A stretch of 39,430 bases of DNA from Hoeflea sp. (lineage in GTDB: Bacteria; Pseudomonadota; Alphaproteobacteria; Rhizobiales; Rhizobiaceae). Below are positions 28,226 to 39,373 of this stretch, one piece after another. Numbering within the stretch: the stretch's first letter is position 1; each line of letters begins with the position of its first letter. The position numbers and the translations under genes are program-made. Where the stretch lies: positions 1-39,430 of the forward strand of contig NZ_JACIYP010000046.1 of assembly GCF_014359905.1 (NCBI RefSeq). The letters run 5' to 3'. Below the pieces are notes generated by a model. It made no database searches and had not been told where the DNA came from. It saw nothing but the letters and a program-made list of their open reading frames with translations.

Positions 28226-29845
28226 ATGGCAGTCAGTGCAAACAGGCTTGAGCTTCTTCAGATCGCCGACGCGGTCGCGCGCGAGAAGTCCATTGACCGC
28301 GAGATCGTCATCGCCGCCATGGCGGACGCGATCCAGAAGGCCGCGCGGTCGCGCTACGGATCGGAATCCAACATCCGCGCTGACATCAACGCCAAGACCG
28401 GCGAGATCCGCCTGCAGCGCCTGCTCGAGGTCGTCGAGCACGCCGAGGACTATGCCACCCAGATCCCGCTGCTGATCGCGCGCGACCGCAATCCCGACGC
28501 GCAGCTCGGCGATTTCATCGCCGATCCGCTGCCGCCGATGGATTTCGGCCGCATCGCCGCCCAGTCGGCCAAGCAGGTGATCGTGCAGAAGGTTCGCGAG
28601 GCCGAGCGCGACCGCCAGTATGACGAATTCAAGGACCGCATCGGCGAAATCGTCAACGGCACCGTCAAGCGCGTCGAATACGGCAACGTCATCGTCGATC
28701 TCGGCCGTGGCGAAGGCATCATCCGCCGCGATGAAACCATCCCGCGCGAGGCTTTCCGCTACGGAGACCGCGTCCGCGCCTATGTCTACGACGTCCGCCG
28801 CGAACAGCGCGGCCCGCAGATCTTCCTCTCGCGCACCCATCCGCAGTTCATGGTCAAGCTGTTCCAGATGGAAGTGCCGGAAATCTACGACGGCATCATC
28901 GAGATCCGCTCGGTCGCCCGCGATCCGGGCAGCCGCGCCAAGATCGCCGTGATCTCCAACGATTCCTCGATCGATCCCGTCGGCGCCTGCGTCGGCATGC
29001 GCGGCAGCCGCGTCCAGGCGGTCGTCGGCGAGTTGCAGGGCGAGAAGATCGACATCATCCCCTGGTCGCCGTCGCCGGCGAGCTTCATCGTCAACGCGCT
29101 GCAGCCGGCCGAAGTCTCCAAGGTTGTGCTCGACGAAGATGCCGAGCGCATCGAAGTCGTCGTTCCCGACGAGCAGCTGTCGCTGGCCATCGGCCGCCGC
29201 GGCCAGAACGTCCGCCTGGCTTCGCAGCTGACCGGATGGGACATCGACATCCTCACCGAGGAAGAAGAAAGCCAGCGGCGTCAGAAGGAATTCAACGAGC
29301 GCACCGCCTTGTTCATGGAAGCGCTGGATGTCGACGAGATGGTCGGCCAGGTGCTTGCCTCCGAAGGCTTCAGCCAGGTCGAGGAAGTGGCCTATGTCGA
29401 TATCGGTGAAATCACCGCGATCGAAGGCTTCGACGAAGAAACCGCCAACGAGCTGCAGACCCGGGCGCGCGAATATCTCGACAAGCTCGAGGCCGAGCTC
29501 GACGCCAAGCGCAAGGAGCTGGGCGTCGAGGACGAACTGCGCACCGTGCCGGGCATGACCACGGCGATGATGGTGGCGCTGGGCAATGACGGCATCAAGA
29601 CCTTGGAAGATTTCGCCGGCTGCGCCGTCGACGATCTGACGGGCTGGTCGGAGCGCAAGGATGGTGAAACCAAGCGGTTCGACGGCCTGTTCACCGGCCT
29701 CGAAATCACCCGCACCGAAGCGGAATCGATGATCCTATCGGCCCGTTTGGCCGTGGGCTGGATCACCGAGGACGAGCTCCTGGTCGAAGAGGCCGAGGGC
29801 GGCGAAGGCGAAGCGGAAGTTGAAGCAGGCGGCGAGGAGGCCTGA
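28226..29845 (+). CDS. nusA: Transcription termination/antitermination factor NusA
   Basis: It binds RNA polymerase and nascent RNA and affects pausing, termination and rRNA antitermination. The 539-residue protein has the N-terminal polymerase-binding domain (about 1-125), an S1 domain (about 135-200, [21 protein letters not shown]) and two KH domains (about 230-345, including [17 protein letters not shown] and [14 protein letters not shown]). C-terminal helical repeats are followed by a Glu/Gly-rich tail. ATG at 28226 is preferred because GGAG is six bases upstream; ATG at 28214 is in frame. It could act on the attenuator in its own operon leader, which is an inference. The ylxR-like gene begins just after its stop. 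Confidence 0.97.
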   Translation: MAVSANRLELLQIADAVAREKSIDREIVIAAMADAIQKAARSRYGSESNIRADINAKTGEIRLQRLLEVVEHAEDYATQIPLLIARDRNPDAQLGDFIADPLPPMDFGRIAAQSAKQVIVQKVREAERDRQYDEFKDRIGEIVNGTVKRVEYGNVIVDLGRGEGIIRRDETIPREAFRYGDRVRAYVYDVRREQRGPQIFLSRTHPQFMVKLFQMEVPEIYDGIIEIRSVARDPGSRAKIAVISNDSSIDPVGACVGMRGSRVQAVVGELQGEKIDIIPWSPSPASFIVNALQPAEVSKVVLDEDAERIEVVVPDEQLSLAIGRRGQNVRLASQLTGWDIDILTEEEESQRRQKEFNERTALFMEALDVDEMVGQVLASEGFSQVEEVAYVDIGEITAIEGFDEETANELQTRAREYLDKLEAELDAKRKELGVEDELRTVPGMTTAMMVALGNDGIKTLEDFAGCAVDDLTGWSERKDGETKRFDGLFTGLEITRTEAESMILSARLAVGWITEDELLVEEAEGGEGEAEVEAGGEEA

Positions 29846-29867
29846 GGCCGTCGCCGGAGGCTTTGTG

Positions 29868-30494
29868 GTGAAGGTCAGGATCGAGCCCGTGAACGACCGG
29901 ATGTGCATTGTAACGCGTGACCGCGGCCAGCCGGATGGTTTGATCCGCTTTGTCGCGGGGCCAGATGGCGCCATGGTTCCGGACTTGCGCCTGGCTCTTC
30001 CCGGGCGCGGTTGCTGGGTGACGGCGGAGCGGTCGATGGTGGACCAGGCGGTCAAGCGCAAGCTTTTCGGCCGGGCCCTCAAGACCGAGGTGACCACGGA
30101 CCCGGATCTGGGCCAGGTGGTCGACAGGCTGCTGTGCGACAGCCTTTTCGGAATGATGAACATGGCGCGGAAATCCGGCCAGTTCATCACCGGTTCCGGC
30201 AAGGTCGAGGACGCCGTGCGGTCCGGCGGCGCAATCGCGCTGATGCATGCAACGGACGCCGCCGATGACGGTGTGCGCAAGTTGCGGCAGGCCAATACGG
30301 CCCGGGCGATGGGCGTCAAGGAGGCGGAGATACCCGTCTTTCGGCTGTTTTCAGCCGACGAATTGGCGCTTGCCCTGGGCGAAGGCGCTTTTATCCATGC
30401 CGCCGCGCTTGCAGGGCAGGCCGGTGAGGGTGTAGTGAAGCGCGCAAAGATGCTTGCGCGCTACAGGAACGGTCCCGAGGCGGGATCGGACTGA
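29868..30494 (+). CDS. YlxR (DUF448)/L7Ae-like RNA-binding fusion protein
   Basis: A 208-residue protein with an N-terminal YlxR-type domain ([25 protein letters not shown]; about residues 10-85) and a C-terminal L7Ae/L30e-like part (about 90-190; [29 protein letters not shown] core, key residues ARKSGQ and GSGKV). Such fusions are usual between nusA and infB in alphaproteobacteria. YlxR is implicated in RNA binding and regulation; its role here is not established. The start is GTG at 29868, placed seven bases after GGAGG; a GTG directly before it and a TTG at 29820 inside nusA are alternatives. A hairpin lies between it and infB. Confidence 0.9.
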   Translation: MKVRIEPVNDRMCIVTRDRGQPDGLIRFVAGPDGAMVPDLRLALPGRGCWVTAERSMVDQAVKRKLFGRALKTEVTTDPDLGQVVDRLLCDSLFGMMNMARKSGQFITGSGKVEDAVRSGGAIALMHATDAADDGVRKLRQANTARAMGVKEAEIPVFRLFSADELALALGEGAFIHAAALAGQAGEGVVKRAKMLARYRNGPEAGSD

Positions 30495-30504
30495 AGACGG
30501 GCTT

Positions 30505-30521
30505 CCGGGCGCTTCGCCCGG
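30505..30521 (+). other. Perfect hairpin in the ylxR-infB gap
   Basis: A seven-pair stem CCGGGCG/CGCCCGG with loop CTT lies 11 bases after the ylxR-type stop and 64 bases before the infB start. No U-run follows. It fits the series of U-less hairpins between genes in this cluster. Confidence 0.45.
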
Positions 30522-30585
30522 GTGCAAACGATCAAGAAGCCGACGCGCATGGGCGCGATGCGGTTTCCCGCGGAACGGATACGGA

Positions 30586-33180
30586 ATGAACGACAGCAAC
30601 GACGACAAGACGATCAGTGCACCCGGCAAGAAGACCTTCTCGCTGAAACGGCCCGCCGTTGAGCAGGGAATGGTTCGCCAGGAGATGGGCCGCGGCCGCA
30701 CCAAGGCCGTGGTGGTGGAAACGCGCAAGCGCCGCCTCACGCGTCCGGAGGATGAAAACCAGGCGCCGCCCGTGACCCTCAAGCCGCGCCCTGCGCCGGT
30801 CGCTGAAAAGCCCAAGGAACCGGTGGCCCCGCCGCCGCCTCAGCGTGCGCCTGCGCCCACCGCACCGCCGCGCGGAGCCGTGCTCAACCGGCTGTCGGCA
30901 AGCGAAGTCGAAGCGCGCCGCCGTGCGCTGCAGGACAGCCGCGTCCGCGATGTTGAAGACAAGAAGCGCGCCGAGGAAGAAGCTGCCCGCAAGGCCGAGG
31001 AAGATGCGCGCCGCGCCGTCGAGGAGGCCGAGGCCGCCCGCCTGAAGGCCGAGGAAGACAAGCGCCTCGCCGAGGAAGCCGCAAGCCGGCCCCCCGTCGA
31101 GGTGGAAGCGCCGGTCGAGGCGACGCCGGAGGCGATTGTCGCTGCGCAGGCCGAAGAGGTGTCGCGTGGCCGTCGCCGCGAAAACGAGGCCGAGACTCCG
31201 GCCCGCACAGGCGGCCCGGCGCGTCCGGGCGCCAAGGTCGTGCGTCCCGAAACGCCCAAGCCCACCCGGCCCAAGGTCGAGGAAGATCGCCGCCGCGGCA
31301 AGCTGACATTGAACGCCGCGCTCAGCGACGATGGCAATGCGCGCGGCCGCTCCCTGTCCGCCATGCGCCGCCGTCAGGAAAAGATGCGCCGCTCGATGAC
31401 GCAGGAGCCCCGGGAAAAGATTGCCCGCGAGGTCATTCTTCCCGAGACCATCACCATCCAGGAACTCTCGCAGCGCATGGCCGAACGGTCGGTGGATGTG
31501 ATCAAGTACCTGATGAAGGAAGGCCAGATGATGAAGCCGGGCGACGTCATCGACGCCGATCTGGCTGAACTGATCGCCGGCGAATTCGGCCACACCGTCC
31601 GCCGCGTGTCGGAATCCGACGTTGAGCTGGGCATTTTCAATGTCGGCGACGAAGGCGGCGAAATGGTATCGCGGCCTCCGGTCGTCACCATCATGGGCCA
31701 CGTCGACCACGGCAAGACCTCGCTGCTCGACGCCATCCGCGACGCCAATGTCGTCTCCGGCGAAGCAGGCGGCATCACCCAGCACATCGGCGCCTATCAG
31801 GTCGAGAAGAACGGTCAGCTGATCACCTTCATCGACACGCCGGGCCACGCGGCCTTCACCGCCATGCGTGCACGCGGCGCCCAGGCCACCGACATCGCCA
31901 TCCTGGTGGTGGCGGCTGACGATGCCGTGATGCCGCAGACGATCGAATCGATCAATCATGCCAAGGCTGCGGGCGTTCCGATCATCGTGGCGATCAACAA
32001 GATCGACAAGCCGACAGCCAATGCCCAGAAGGTCCGCACCGACCTGCTTCAACACGAAGTGTTCGTCGAAAGCATGGGCGGCGAGGTTCTCGACGTCGAG
32101 GTCTCTGCCCTCAAGCACACCAATCTCGACAAATTGCTCGACGCCATCCTGCTTCAGTCTGAACTGCTGGATCTCAAGTCCAACCCCGACCGCACCGCCG
32201 AAGGCGTTGTGATCGAGGCCAAGCTCGATCGCGGCCGCGGCTCCGTCGCCACCGTGCTGGTTCAGACCGGCACGCTGCGTCCGGGTGACATCCTCGTGGC
32301 CGGCGATCAGTGGGGCCGTGTGCGCGCCCTGGTCAATGATCGCGGTGAGCAGGTCAAGGAAGCAGGACCTGCGTTCCCGGTCGAAATTCTCGGCCTTCAG
32401 GGTACGCCGCAGGCCGGTGACCGTTTCGCGGTTGTGGAAAATGAAGCCCGCGCCCGCGAGATTGCCGAATACCGTCAGCGGCTGTCCCGCGACAAGGCGG
32501 CTGCGCGTCAGAGCGGCTCGCGCGGCTCTCTCGAGCAGATGATGACCCAGCTGCAGGATACCGGCAGCAAGGAGTTCCCGCTTCTGATCAAGGGCGACGT
32601 GCAGGGCTCGATCGAAGCCATCGCCGGCGCCATCGACAAGCTGGCGACCGACGAGGTCCGTGCCCGCATCATCCATTCGGGTGCAGGCGCCATCACCGAG
32701 TCCGATATCAGCCTCGCCGAGGCTTCGGGCGCCGCCATCATCGGCTTCAACGTCCGCGCCAACAAGCAGGCGCGCGACGCGGCCGAACGCGACGGTGTCG
32801 AGATCCGCTACTACAATATCATCTACGATCTGGTGGATGACGTGAAGGCGGCGATGTCGGGCATGCTTTCGCCGGAACGCCGCGAGACCTTCCTCGGCAA
32901 TGCCGAGGTCCTCGAGGTGTTCAACATCACCAAGGTGGGCAAGGTCGCCGGCTGCCGTGTCACCGAAGGCAAGGTCGAACGCGGTGCGGGCGTTCGCCTG
33001 ATCCGCGACAACGTCGTCATTCACGAAGGCAAGCTCAAGACTTTGAAGCGCTTCAAGGATGAAGTCGCCGAAGTCCACGGCGGCCAGGAATGCGGCATGG
33101 CCTTCGAGAACTACGAAGACATCCGCGCCGCCGACGTCATCGAGTGTTTCCGCGTCGAGCACGTCACGCGTACGCTTTGA
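30586..33180 (+). CDS. infB: Translation initiation factor IF-2
   Basis: A GTPase that places initiator tRNA on the 30S subunit. The 864-residue protein has a long N-terminal, low-complexity region. This region is Pro-rich (about 60-90), then a charged coiled coil rich in [13 protein letters not shown] (about 115-170), and a second basic region to about 300. The IF2 N-terminal fold and G domain follow, with G1 GHVDHGKT (371-378), G3 DTPGHAAF and G4 NKID. Domain II and the C-terminal fMet-binding domains come last. The ATG at 30586 is selected; upstream frame extension has no support. The N-terminal region is expected to vary between species. Confidence 0.97.
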   Translation: MNDSNDDKTISAPGKKTFSLKRPAVEQGMVRQEMGRGRTKAVVVETRKRRLTRPEDENQAPPVTLKPRPAPVAEKPKEPVAPPPPQRAPAPTAPPRGAVLNRLSASEVEARRRALQDSRVRDVEDKKRAEEEAARKAEEDARRAVEEAEAARLKAEEDKRLAEEAASRPPVEVEAPVEATPEAIVAAQAEEVSRGRRRENEAETPARTGGPARPGAKVVRPETPKPTRPKVEEDRRRGKLTLNAALSDDGNARGRSLSAMRRRQEKMRRSMTQEPREKIAREVILPETITIQELSQRMAERSVDVIKYLMKEGQMMKPGDVIDADLAELIAGEFGHTVRRVSESDVELGIFNVGDEGGEMVSRPPVVTIMGHVDHGKTSLLDAIRDANVVSGEAGGITQHIGAYQVEKNGQLITFIDTPGHAAFTAMRARGAQATDIAILVVAADDAVMPQTIESINHAKAAGVPIIVAINKIDKPTANAQKVRTDLLQHEVFVESMGGEVLDVEVSALKHTNLDKLLDAILLQSELLDLKSNPDRTAEGVVIEAKLDRGRGSVATVLVQTGTLRPGDILVAGDQWGRVRALVNDRGEQVKEAGPAFPVEILGLQGTPQAGDRFAVVENEARAREIAEYRQRLSRDKAAARQSGSRGSLEQMMTQLQDTGSKEFPLLIKGDVQGSIEAIAGAIDKLATDEVRARIIHSGAGAITESDISLAEASGAAIIGFNVRANKQARDAAERDGVEIRYYNIIYDLVDDVKAAMSGMLSPERRETFLGNAEVLEVFNITKVGKVAGCRVTEGKVERGAGVRLIRDNVVIHEGKLKTLKRFKDEVAEVHGGQECGMAFENYEDIRAADVIECFRVEHVTRTL

Positions 33181-33190
33181 TCGGACCAGA

Positions 33191-33213
33191 ACCCGGCGCG
33201 TGAAGCGCCGGGT
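33191..33213 (+). other. Perfect hairpin in the infB-rbfA gap
   Basis: A nine-pair perfect stem ACCCGGCGC/GCGCCGGGT with loop GTGAA lies 11 bases after the infB stop. No U-run follows. It may be a 3'-end stabiliser or RNase processing site between infB and rbfA. Confidence 0.55.
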
Positions 33214-33269
33214 AATCCGCCCCTGTGTGGCGTCCGGGCCCTCGCGCCCGCATTTTCGGTTGGAAATTC

Positions 33270-33713
33270 ATGACCAAGTCTTCATCTTCGGCTCCCTCGC
33301 AACGCATGCTGCGTGTCGGTGAGCAGGTTCGCGCCGCCATCACCCAGGCGCTGCAGCGCGGCGATATCCGCGATCCGATCCTCTCCAACACGCTCATATC
33401 GGTGACGGAAGTGCGCATGTCGCCTGACCTGACGGTCGCCACCGCCTATGTCACGCCTCTGGGCGTGGAGGATCACACCGCCACCATCGCGGCGCTCAAC
33501 AAGAACGCCAAGTTCATCCGCGGCCGCGTTTCGCCCGATCTCAGGCAGATGCGCACCATTCCCGAATTGCGCTTCCGCGACGACACCAGCTTTGCCAATT
33601 ACCAGCATATCGACCAGCTGCTGAAATCGCCGGAAGTCGCCCGCGATCTGGGCCATGACGACGCCGCGGACGCAGACAATGGCACCGGCACTGCCAATGA
33701 CGGTGACAAGTAA
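33270..33713 (+). CDS. rbfA: Ribosome-binding factor A
   Basis: A KH-fold 30S assembly factor that binds near helix 1 of 16S rRNA. The 147-residue protein has the core [19 protein letters not shown], the strand [17 protein letters not shown] and the C-terminal signature [17 protein letters not shown]. These match RbfA well. An acidic tail ([15 protein letters not shown]) follows. The ATG at 33270 is preferred; the frame is open for 15 more codons. The next gene starts one base after its stop. Confidence 0.95.
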   Translation: MTKSSSSAPSQRMLRVGEQVRAAITQALQRGDIRDPILSNTLISVTEVRMSPDLTVATAYVTPLGVEDHTATIAALNKNAKFIRGRVSPDLRQMRTIPELRFRDDTSFANYQHIDQLLKSPEVARDLGHDDAADADNGTGTANDGDK

Positions 33714-33714
33714 G

Positions 33715-34173
33715 ATGGCGACGCTCGTAACGCCTGACAAAATTGCAGCCATGTCGACCGAGGACCGCGCGACGCTCTATGCCAATTGTATGCGCACCGT
33801 GGACAATGAAGACGCCGTTTTCATTGTCGAGATGATTGTCGACAGCGGCTTGCCCTATGCCCGCAAGAAGGAATTGTCGCACGGCGACCCGGAATTGCGC
33901 GCCATCGAGTTGATCGTCAATGCGCCTGCCAATGAAGCGGCCATGCTCGGCGCCACGGATCACGGGCTTCCGCCCTTGAGCGTCATCGAGCCGCTGATCG
34001 TGAGGAAACTGAAAGGCCAGTACCGGGCGGATAACGGCGGCACGGTCCTGGCCGGTTACCTGGTCGCCAAGCGTCTTTACGCGCTCGACTTCGAGAAGGG
34101 TCCCTCAACGCCGATGCCGGCCGGCAGCGTCGCCAGGACCGCCGCCACATTCCGCAAGAAGCCGGGATACTGA
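33715..34173 (+). CDS. Uncharacterised protein between rbfA and truB
   Basis: A 152-residue soluble protein I cannot assign to a family. It is mostly helical by eye, with [23 protein letters not shown] near the N-terminus (key residues DRATLYANC), a central [14 protein letters not shown] and a basic C-terminus ([12 protein letters not shown]). No signal peptide, membrane segment or metal motif is seen. It starts one base after rbfA and ends one base before truB, so it is clearly in the operon and probably cotranslated. An in-frame ATG at 33700 inside rbfA would add five residues. Position suggests a role near ribosome or tRNA maturation, but that is only context. Confidence 0.75.
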   Translation: MATLVTPDKIAAMSTEDRATLYANCMRTVDNEDAVFIVEMIVDSGLPYARKKELSHGDPELRAIELIVNAPANEAAMLGATDHGLPPLSVIEPLIVRKLKGQYRADNGGTVLAGYLVAKRLYALDFEKGPSTPMPAGSVARTAATFRKKPGY

Positions 34174-34174
34174 T

Positions 34175-35110
34175 ATGGGCCGTCGCGGCAAGAACAAGGG
34201 CCGGCCCGTCTCCGGCTGGCTGGTGCTGGACAAGCCGTGGGATTTCGGATCCACCGAGGCTGTCTCCAAGATCAAATGGCTGTTCAAGGCGGAAAAGGCG
34301 GGCCACGCCGGCACGCTCGATCCGCTGGCTTCGGGCATGCTGCCGATCGCGCTCGGCGACGCCACCAAGACCGTTCCCTATGTGATGGATGGCCGCAAGG
34401 TCTATGAATTCACCGTCGCCTGGGGCGAAGAGCGCAACACCGACGATCTTGAAGGCACTGTTGCCCAGCAATCGGACGCCCGCCCCGACCGCGCCGCCAT
34501 CGAGGCGATCCTGCCTTCCTATACCGGCGTGATCGAACAGGTGCCGCCGGCCTTCTCGGCCGTCAAGATCGGCGGCGAGCGCGCCTATGACATGGCCCGC
34601 GACGGCGAGGTGGTGGAGATCCCCGCCCGCGAGGTGGAGATCCACCGCATCACGCTTGTGGGCTGCCCCGACGCCGATCATGCGGTGTTCGAAGTCGAAT
34701 GCGGCAAGGGCACCTATGTGCGCGCGCTGGCGCGTGATTTCGGCCGTGAACTCGGATGCTTTGGCCATGTGTCGGGCCTGCGCCGCACCATGGTCGCCCC
34801 GTTCTCCGAAGACGCCATGGTTCCGCTCGCCGATCTGATCGCGCTCGAAGAAATCGAGGACGAGGCCGAGCGCCTGGCCGCACTCGACGCCTATCTGGTG
34901 CCCGCCGGCGAAGCGCTCGGCATGCTGCCGCGCATCGATGTGAGCGAGGACCAGGCGCACCGCATCCGCATGGGCAATCCGATTATTCTGAGGGGCCGCG
35001 ACGCCCCGGTCGCCACCGACGACGCCTGCGCCTTCGCGCGTGGCGCGCTGCTCGCGATCGGCGAAGTGGCCGACGGCGAATTCCGCCCCCGGCGGGTGTT
35101 CAAGGGCTGA
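34175..35110 (+). CDS. truB: tRNA pseudouridine(55) synthase
   Basis: It makes pseudouridine 55 in the T-arm of tRNAs. The 311-residue protein has the N-terminal [14 protein letters not shown], the catalytic motif [16 protein letters not shown] with D49, and [18 protein letters not shown]. The conserved [12 protein letters not shown] and the TruB C-terminal region (about 250-311) follow. The length fits the family. The ATG at 34175 begins one base after the preceding gene. The stop is immediately next to the stop of the minus-strand ChaC-like gene, so no terminator can fit between them. Confidence 0.96.
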   Translation: MGRRGKNKGRPVSGWLVLDKPWDFGSTEAVSKIKWLFKAEKAGHAGTLDPLASGMLPIALGDATKTVPYVMDGRKVYEFTVAWGEERNTDDLEGTVAQQSDARPDRAAIEAILPSYTGVIEQVPPAFSAVKIGGERAYDMARDGEVVEIPAREVEIHRITLVGCPDADHAVFEVECGKGTYVRALARDFGRELGCFGHVSGLRRTMVAPFSEDAMVPLADLIALEEIEDEAERLAALDAYLVPAGEALGMLPRIDVSEDQAHRIRMGNPIILRGRDAPVATDDACAFARGALLAIGEVADGEFRPRRVFKG

Positions 35111-35845
35111 TCAGCCGGCGGCGTGATCCGGGGGCGTATCCGATAAGCCGCTTTCCGCCTCGATCCGTTCCGCCACCAGCGCCTGCAGCCGCCACAGATT
35201 TCGGTCATGGATGCCCAAGCTCTCGAGCATGGTGATGGTCGAGAACAGATACTCGGCCATCGAGCCGCGAAAACCGCAGGCATTCGCCAGAACGGCGGCG
35301 ATCTCCTCGTCGGGCAATCCGGCCACATAGCGCGGGCTCTTGCGGTCCATGGCGAATGTCAGCGCCCTGAGCGGCCCCTGATCTGTGCGCACGCTGATCC
35401 AGCGCCAGGGAAAGGCCGAGGGCAACTGGCTGAGTTCGCGGCGGATCAGCCGGTGCAGCTCCGCCTCGAGCCCCTCCCACGGCAGCCGGTAGACCATACC
35501 GGTGCACTGGCCGCCGCGATCGAGCGCCATCATCAGACCCGGTCGGTCATGGCTGCCGCGATAGCGGTAATCCGGCCCGAGGCAGAACCGCCGGTGCCAG
35601 CCGATGGCGCGCGCCAGCCGCTTTTCCTCGAACGCGGTTTCCGGCTTCCAGATCAGCGAGCCATAGCCGAACAGCCAGAACGCATCGCCCGCACAGCTGG
35701 CCAGCATGCCGTCGACGGCATCCGTGAAATCCGCGTCCGTCGCTGCCCGGAACCCGGGCAGAAGCTTGGGGCCGGGGTCTTCGATCGGACGATGGACGAG
35801 GTCGACATGGCGTCGGGTCAACCGCATTCGTCTGGTGCCGGGCAT
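35111..35845 (-). CDS. ChaC-like gamma-glutamylcyclotransferase
   Basis: A 244-residue protein with the gamma-glutamylcyclotransferase fold. It has the substrate loop FWLFGYGSLIWKPE (about 55-68), AIGWHRRFCLGPDYRYRGS, and YRLPWEGLEAELHRLIRRE in the region of the expected acidic residue. ChaC enzymes release 5-oxoproline from glutathione or gamma-glutamyl peptides. The exact substrate here is unknown. ATG at 35845 is preferred because AAGGA lies nine bases upstream; a further in-frame start 10 codons earlier is possible. It sits on the opposite strand between truB and rpsO, interrupting the E. coli-type order rbfA-truB-rpsO-pnp. It is divergent from the small secreted gene. Confidence 0.9.
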   Translation of the reverse strand: MPGTRRMRLTRRHVDLVHRPIEDPGPKLLPGFRAATDADFTDAVDGMLASCAGDAFWLFGYGSLIWKPETAFEEKRLARAIGWHRRFCLGPDYRYRGSHDRPGLMMALDRGGQCTGMVYRLPWEGLEAELHRLIRRELSQLPSAFPWRWISVRTDQGPLRALTFAMDRKSPRYVAGLPDEEIAAVLANACGFRGSMAEYLFSTITMLESLGIHDRNLWRLQALVAERIEAESGLSDTPPDHAAG

Positions 35846-35976
35846 GACGGTGTTTCCTTCCAGATCCAGGATCAAGGGTTTGGCTAGCTCGAACGGTCAC
35901 GCCGCCTTTGTCAAGACTGGCCCCGTCTTGCCTGCAGCGCCCGCTTCGGGCAAATTGTGCCAAACGGGGATATGCC

Positions 35977-36318
35977 ATGAAGAACGCCTGCCTCGCCCTC
36001 GCCACGATCGGCCTGCTCGGAAGCGGCGCCGGCCCCGCCCAGGCACAGACTGCCGGATTTGATGCAGAGGCCTGCGGCTGGTACATCATCCTGGGGTGCT
36101 CGAAGAGCCGTGTCGACGCCAGGCGTCGGCTTGTCGACATGGGCGGACCGATGGTCGGAGGCGGCGCCGGCTCGCGGGTGATCAACACCTCTGACCTCGA
36201 TGGCTTCAACGACGGCTTCTACTGCGTGGCCGACGGCCCCTACATCTCGCAATCCGACGCCGGTTCGGTCGCCTGGATCGAGGCAGTGCCCGACGCCTAT
36301 GTCAAGCGCGGCTGCTGA
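35977..36318 (+). CDS. Small secreted cysteine-containing SPOR-like protein
   Basis: A 113-residue protein with a clear Sec signal peptide (MKNACLALATIGLLGSG) and a likely cleavage site after AQA at about residue 24. The mature part has four Cys (ACGWY, LGCSKS, YCVADG, RGC), which could make two disulfides in the periplasm. The pattern GWYIILGCSKSRVDARRRL, then FYCVADGPYISQSDAGSVAW, resembles the two halves of a SPOR peptidoglycan-binding domain. That resemblance is my inference from spacing of WY, GC/GP and S-x-A residues. A GGGGA ribosome-binding site lies before ATG 35977. It is divergent from the ChaC-like gene. Function is unknown. Confidence 0.78.
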   Translation: MKNACLALATIGLLGSGAGPAQAQTAGFDAEACGWYIILGCSKSRVDARRRLVDMGGPMVGGGAGSRVINTSDLDGFNDGFYCVADGPYISQSDAGSVAWIEAVPDAYVKRGC

Positions 36319-36383
36319 TTCGCCGGCTTGAGCGATCAGGGCGCGCGCCTGCGGGGCCCTCACCGGCGGACCGGCAAAAATTC

Positions 36384-36412
36384 CTTTCATTTCGGGTCAA
36401 ATTGGCCTATAG
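36384..36412 (+). promoter_or_regulatory. Promoter candidate for rpsO
   Basis: CTTTCA and CTATAG are separated by 17 bases. The -10 part fits the rhizobial CTATAT pattern well, and the -35 part fits it poorly. It lies in the 197-base gap after the secreted SPOR-like gene and would give an rpsO leader of about 97 bases. Confidence 0.45.
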
Positions 36413-36425
36413 CCCAGCCGTTATC

Positions 36426-36510
36426 GCCGGTTTGACCGGCCTGACGTTCGAGGCCCTTGCTGGACGACATCCCGGCAGCGGGCGCCCCATCAATCCCTTT
36501 TGAAAGGATT
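36426..36510 (+). promoter_or_regulatory. Structured rpsO leader, possible S15 autoregulatory element
   Basis: Three hairpins can form. GCCGGT-TTG-ACCGGC spans 36426-36440. TGCTGG (36458-36463) pairs with CCGGCA (36472-36477), including a U-G pair next to G-C. AATCC-TT pairs with AAGGATT (36492-36510, one-base bulge), which buries the AAGGA ribosome-binding site. S15 is known to control its own mRNA in several bacteria, and G-U/G-C steps are part of its known RNA sites. The match here is by eye. Confidence 0.45.
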
Positions 36511-36515
36511 TCACG

Positions 36516-36785
36516 ATGTCGATTACTGCCGAGCGCAAGGCTGCGCTGATCGAAGAATATGCCACGAAGCCTGGCGACACCGGGTCACCGGAAGTCCAGG
36601 TCGCGATCCTGACCGAACGGATCAACAATCTGACCGGCCACTTCAAGGACAACAAGAAGGACAACCACTCACGGCGCGGGCTGTTGACGATGGTGTCCAC
36701 GCGCCGTTCGCTGCTTGATTATGTCAAGCGCAAGGACGAAGCGCGCTACGCTGCGCTGATCGCCCGTCTGGGCATCCGCCGCTAA
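36516..36785 (+). CDS. rpsO: 30S ribosomal protein S15
   Basis: A primary binding protein of the 16S central domain. The 89-residue length and the sequence match S15 across its length. Typical stretches are [39 protein letters not shown] and the C-terminal [20 protein letters not shown]. Start ATG 36516 has AAAGGA nearby, which is included in a leader hairpin. pnp follows after 340 bases, the conserved rpsO-pnp order. Confidence 0.98.
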   Translation: MSITAERKAALIEEYATKPGDTGSPEVQVAILTERINNLTGHFKDNKKDNHSRRGLLTMVSTRRSLLDYVKRKDEARYAALIARLGIRR

Positions 36786-37125
36786 ACGGATTGCAGGCGG
36801 GCGGGGCCTCGTGCTCCGTCCGCCGCAACACTTCTCCGGTCCTCACACAATCCAATCCGGGGACCGACCTGTTCCGGTGCACGCCATCGGCCGTAAAACG
36901 GCCTGATATGTGCGCCAACATCGTCCGATGAACCGGATCATCCGGTTCCGGATATTTTGAATAGCCCGTCATGGGGCAGGATTGCCGGACGCTTTCGCCG
37001 CCCTCGCGGGGCGGCCTCCACAAAGCCTCCCGCTGTCTTGCCCGAGATGCGCTCTAAACAACGAGGACACCACGCGTGCGGCCGAAACCGGCCGTGCCAG
37101 AGTGCCCGCACACGAAGGACAAGAC
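36786..37125 (+). promoter_or_regulatory. 340-base rpsO-pnp intergenic region with multiple hairpins
   Basis: No coding gene is convincing here. A 12-pair stem (36796-36807 with 36813-36824, two G-U pairs, loop CTCGT) follows rpsO without a U-run. GGCCGT-AAA-ACGGCC spans 36889-36903. A nearly perfect palindrome, GAACCGGAT-C-ATCCGGTTC, spans 36930-36948. In E. coli the corresponding region holds the rpsO terminator and RNase III site through which PNPase represses itself. The structures here suggest similar processing, but no pnp promoter was clear. Confidence 0.5.
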
Positions 37126-39249
<2,124 letters not shown>

Positions 39250-39296
39250 GCCCCAACACGAGGGCGGGAGACCGCCGGACGGTTATGGAATGAGAG

Positions 39297-39329
39297 AAGC
39301 CCTCGGATTGGGAAATCCGGGGGCTTTTT
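39297..39329 (+). terminator. Intrinsic terminator of pnp
   Basis: A 13-pair stem (39297-39309 with 39314-39326, one U-G pair) has loop GGGA and ends in a run of five Ts. It lies 47 bases after the pnp stop. On the other strand the U-run is interrupted, so it would work best for pnp but might serve a convergent gene too. Confidence 0.85.
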
Positions 39330-39373
39330 GTGTTCGGGGTCAGGACAAGTCCTTGGATTGGAGTGCTGTCAGC

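Noticed and set aside
30960..31100. Tandem repeat in infB coding for Glu/Ala/Lys-rich blocks
   Set aside because: It is the normal low-complexity coiled-coil linker in the IF-2 N-terminus, not a mobile or regulatory repeat.
30532..33162. Long minus-strand open frame opposite infB (and similar ones opposite glnD and pnp)
   Set aside because: The frame mirrors the high-GC third-position bias of the sense gene. It shows no family motif and no ribosome-binding site worth noting.
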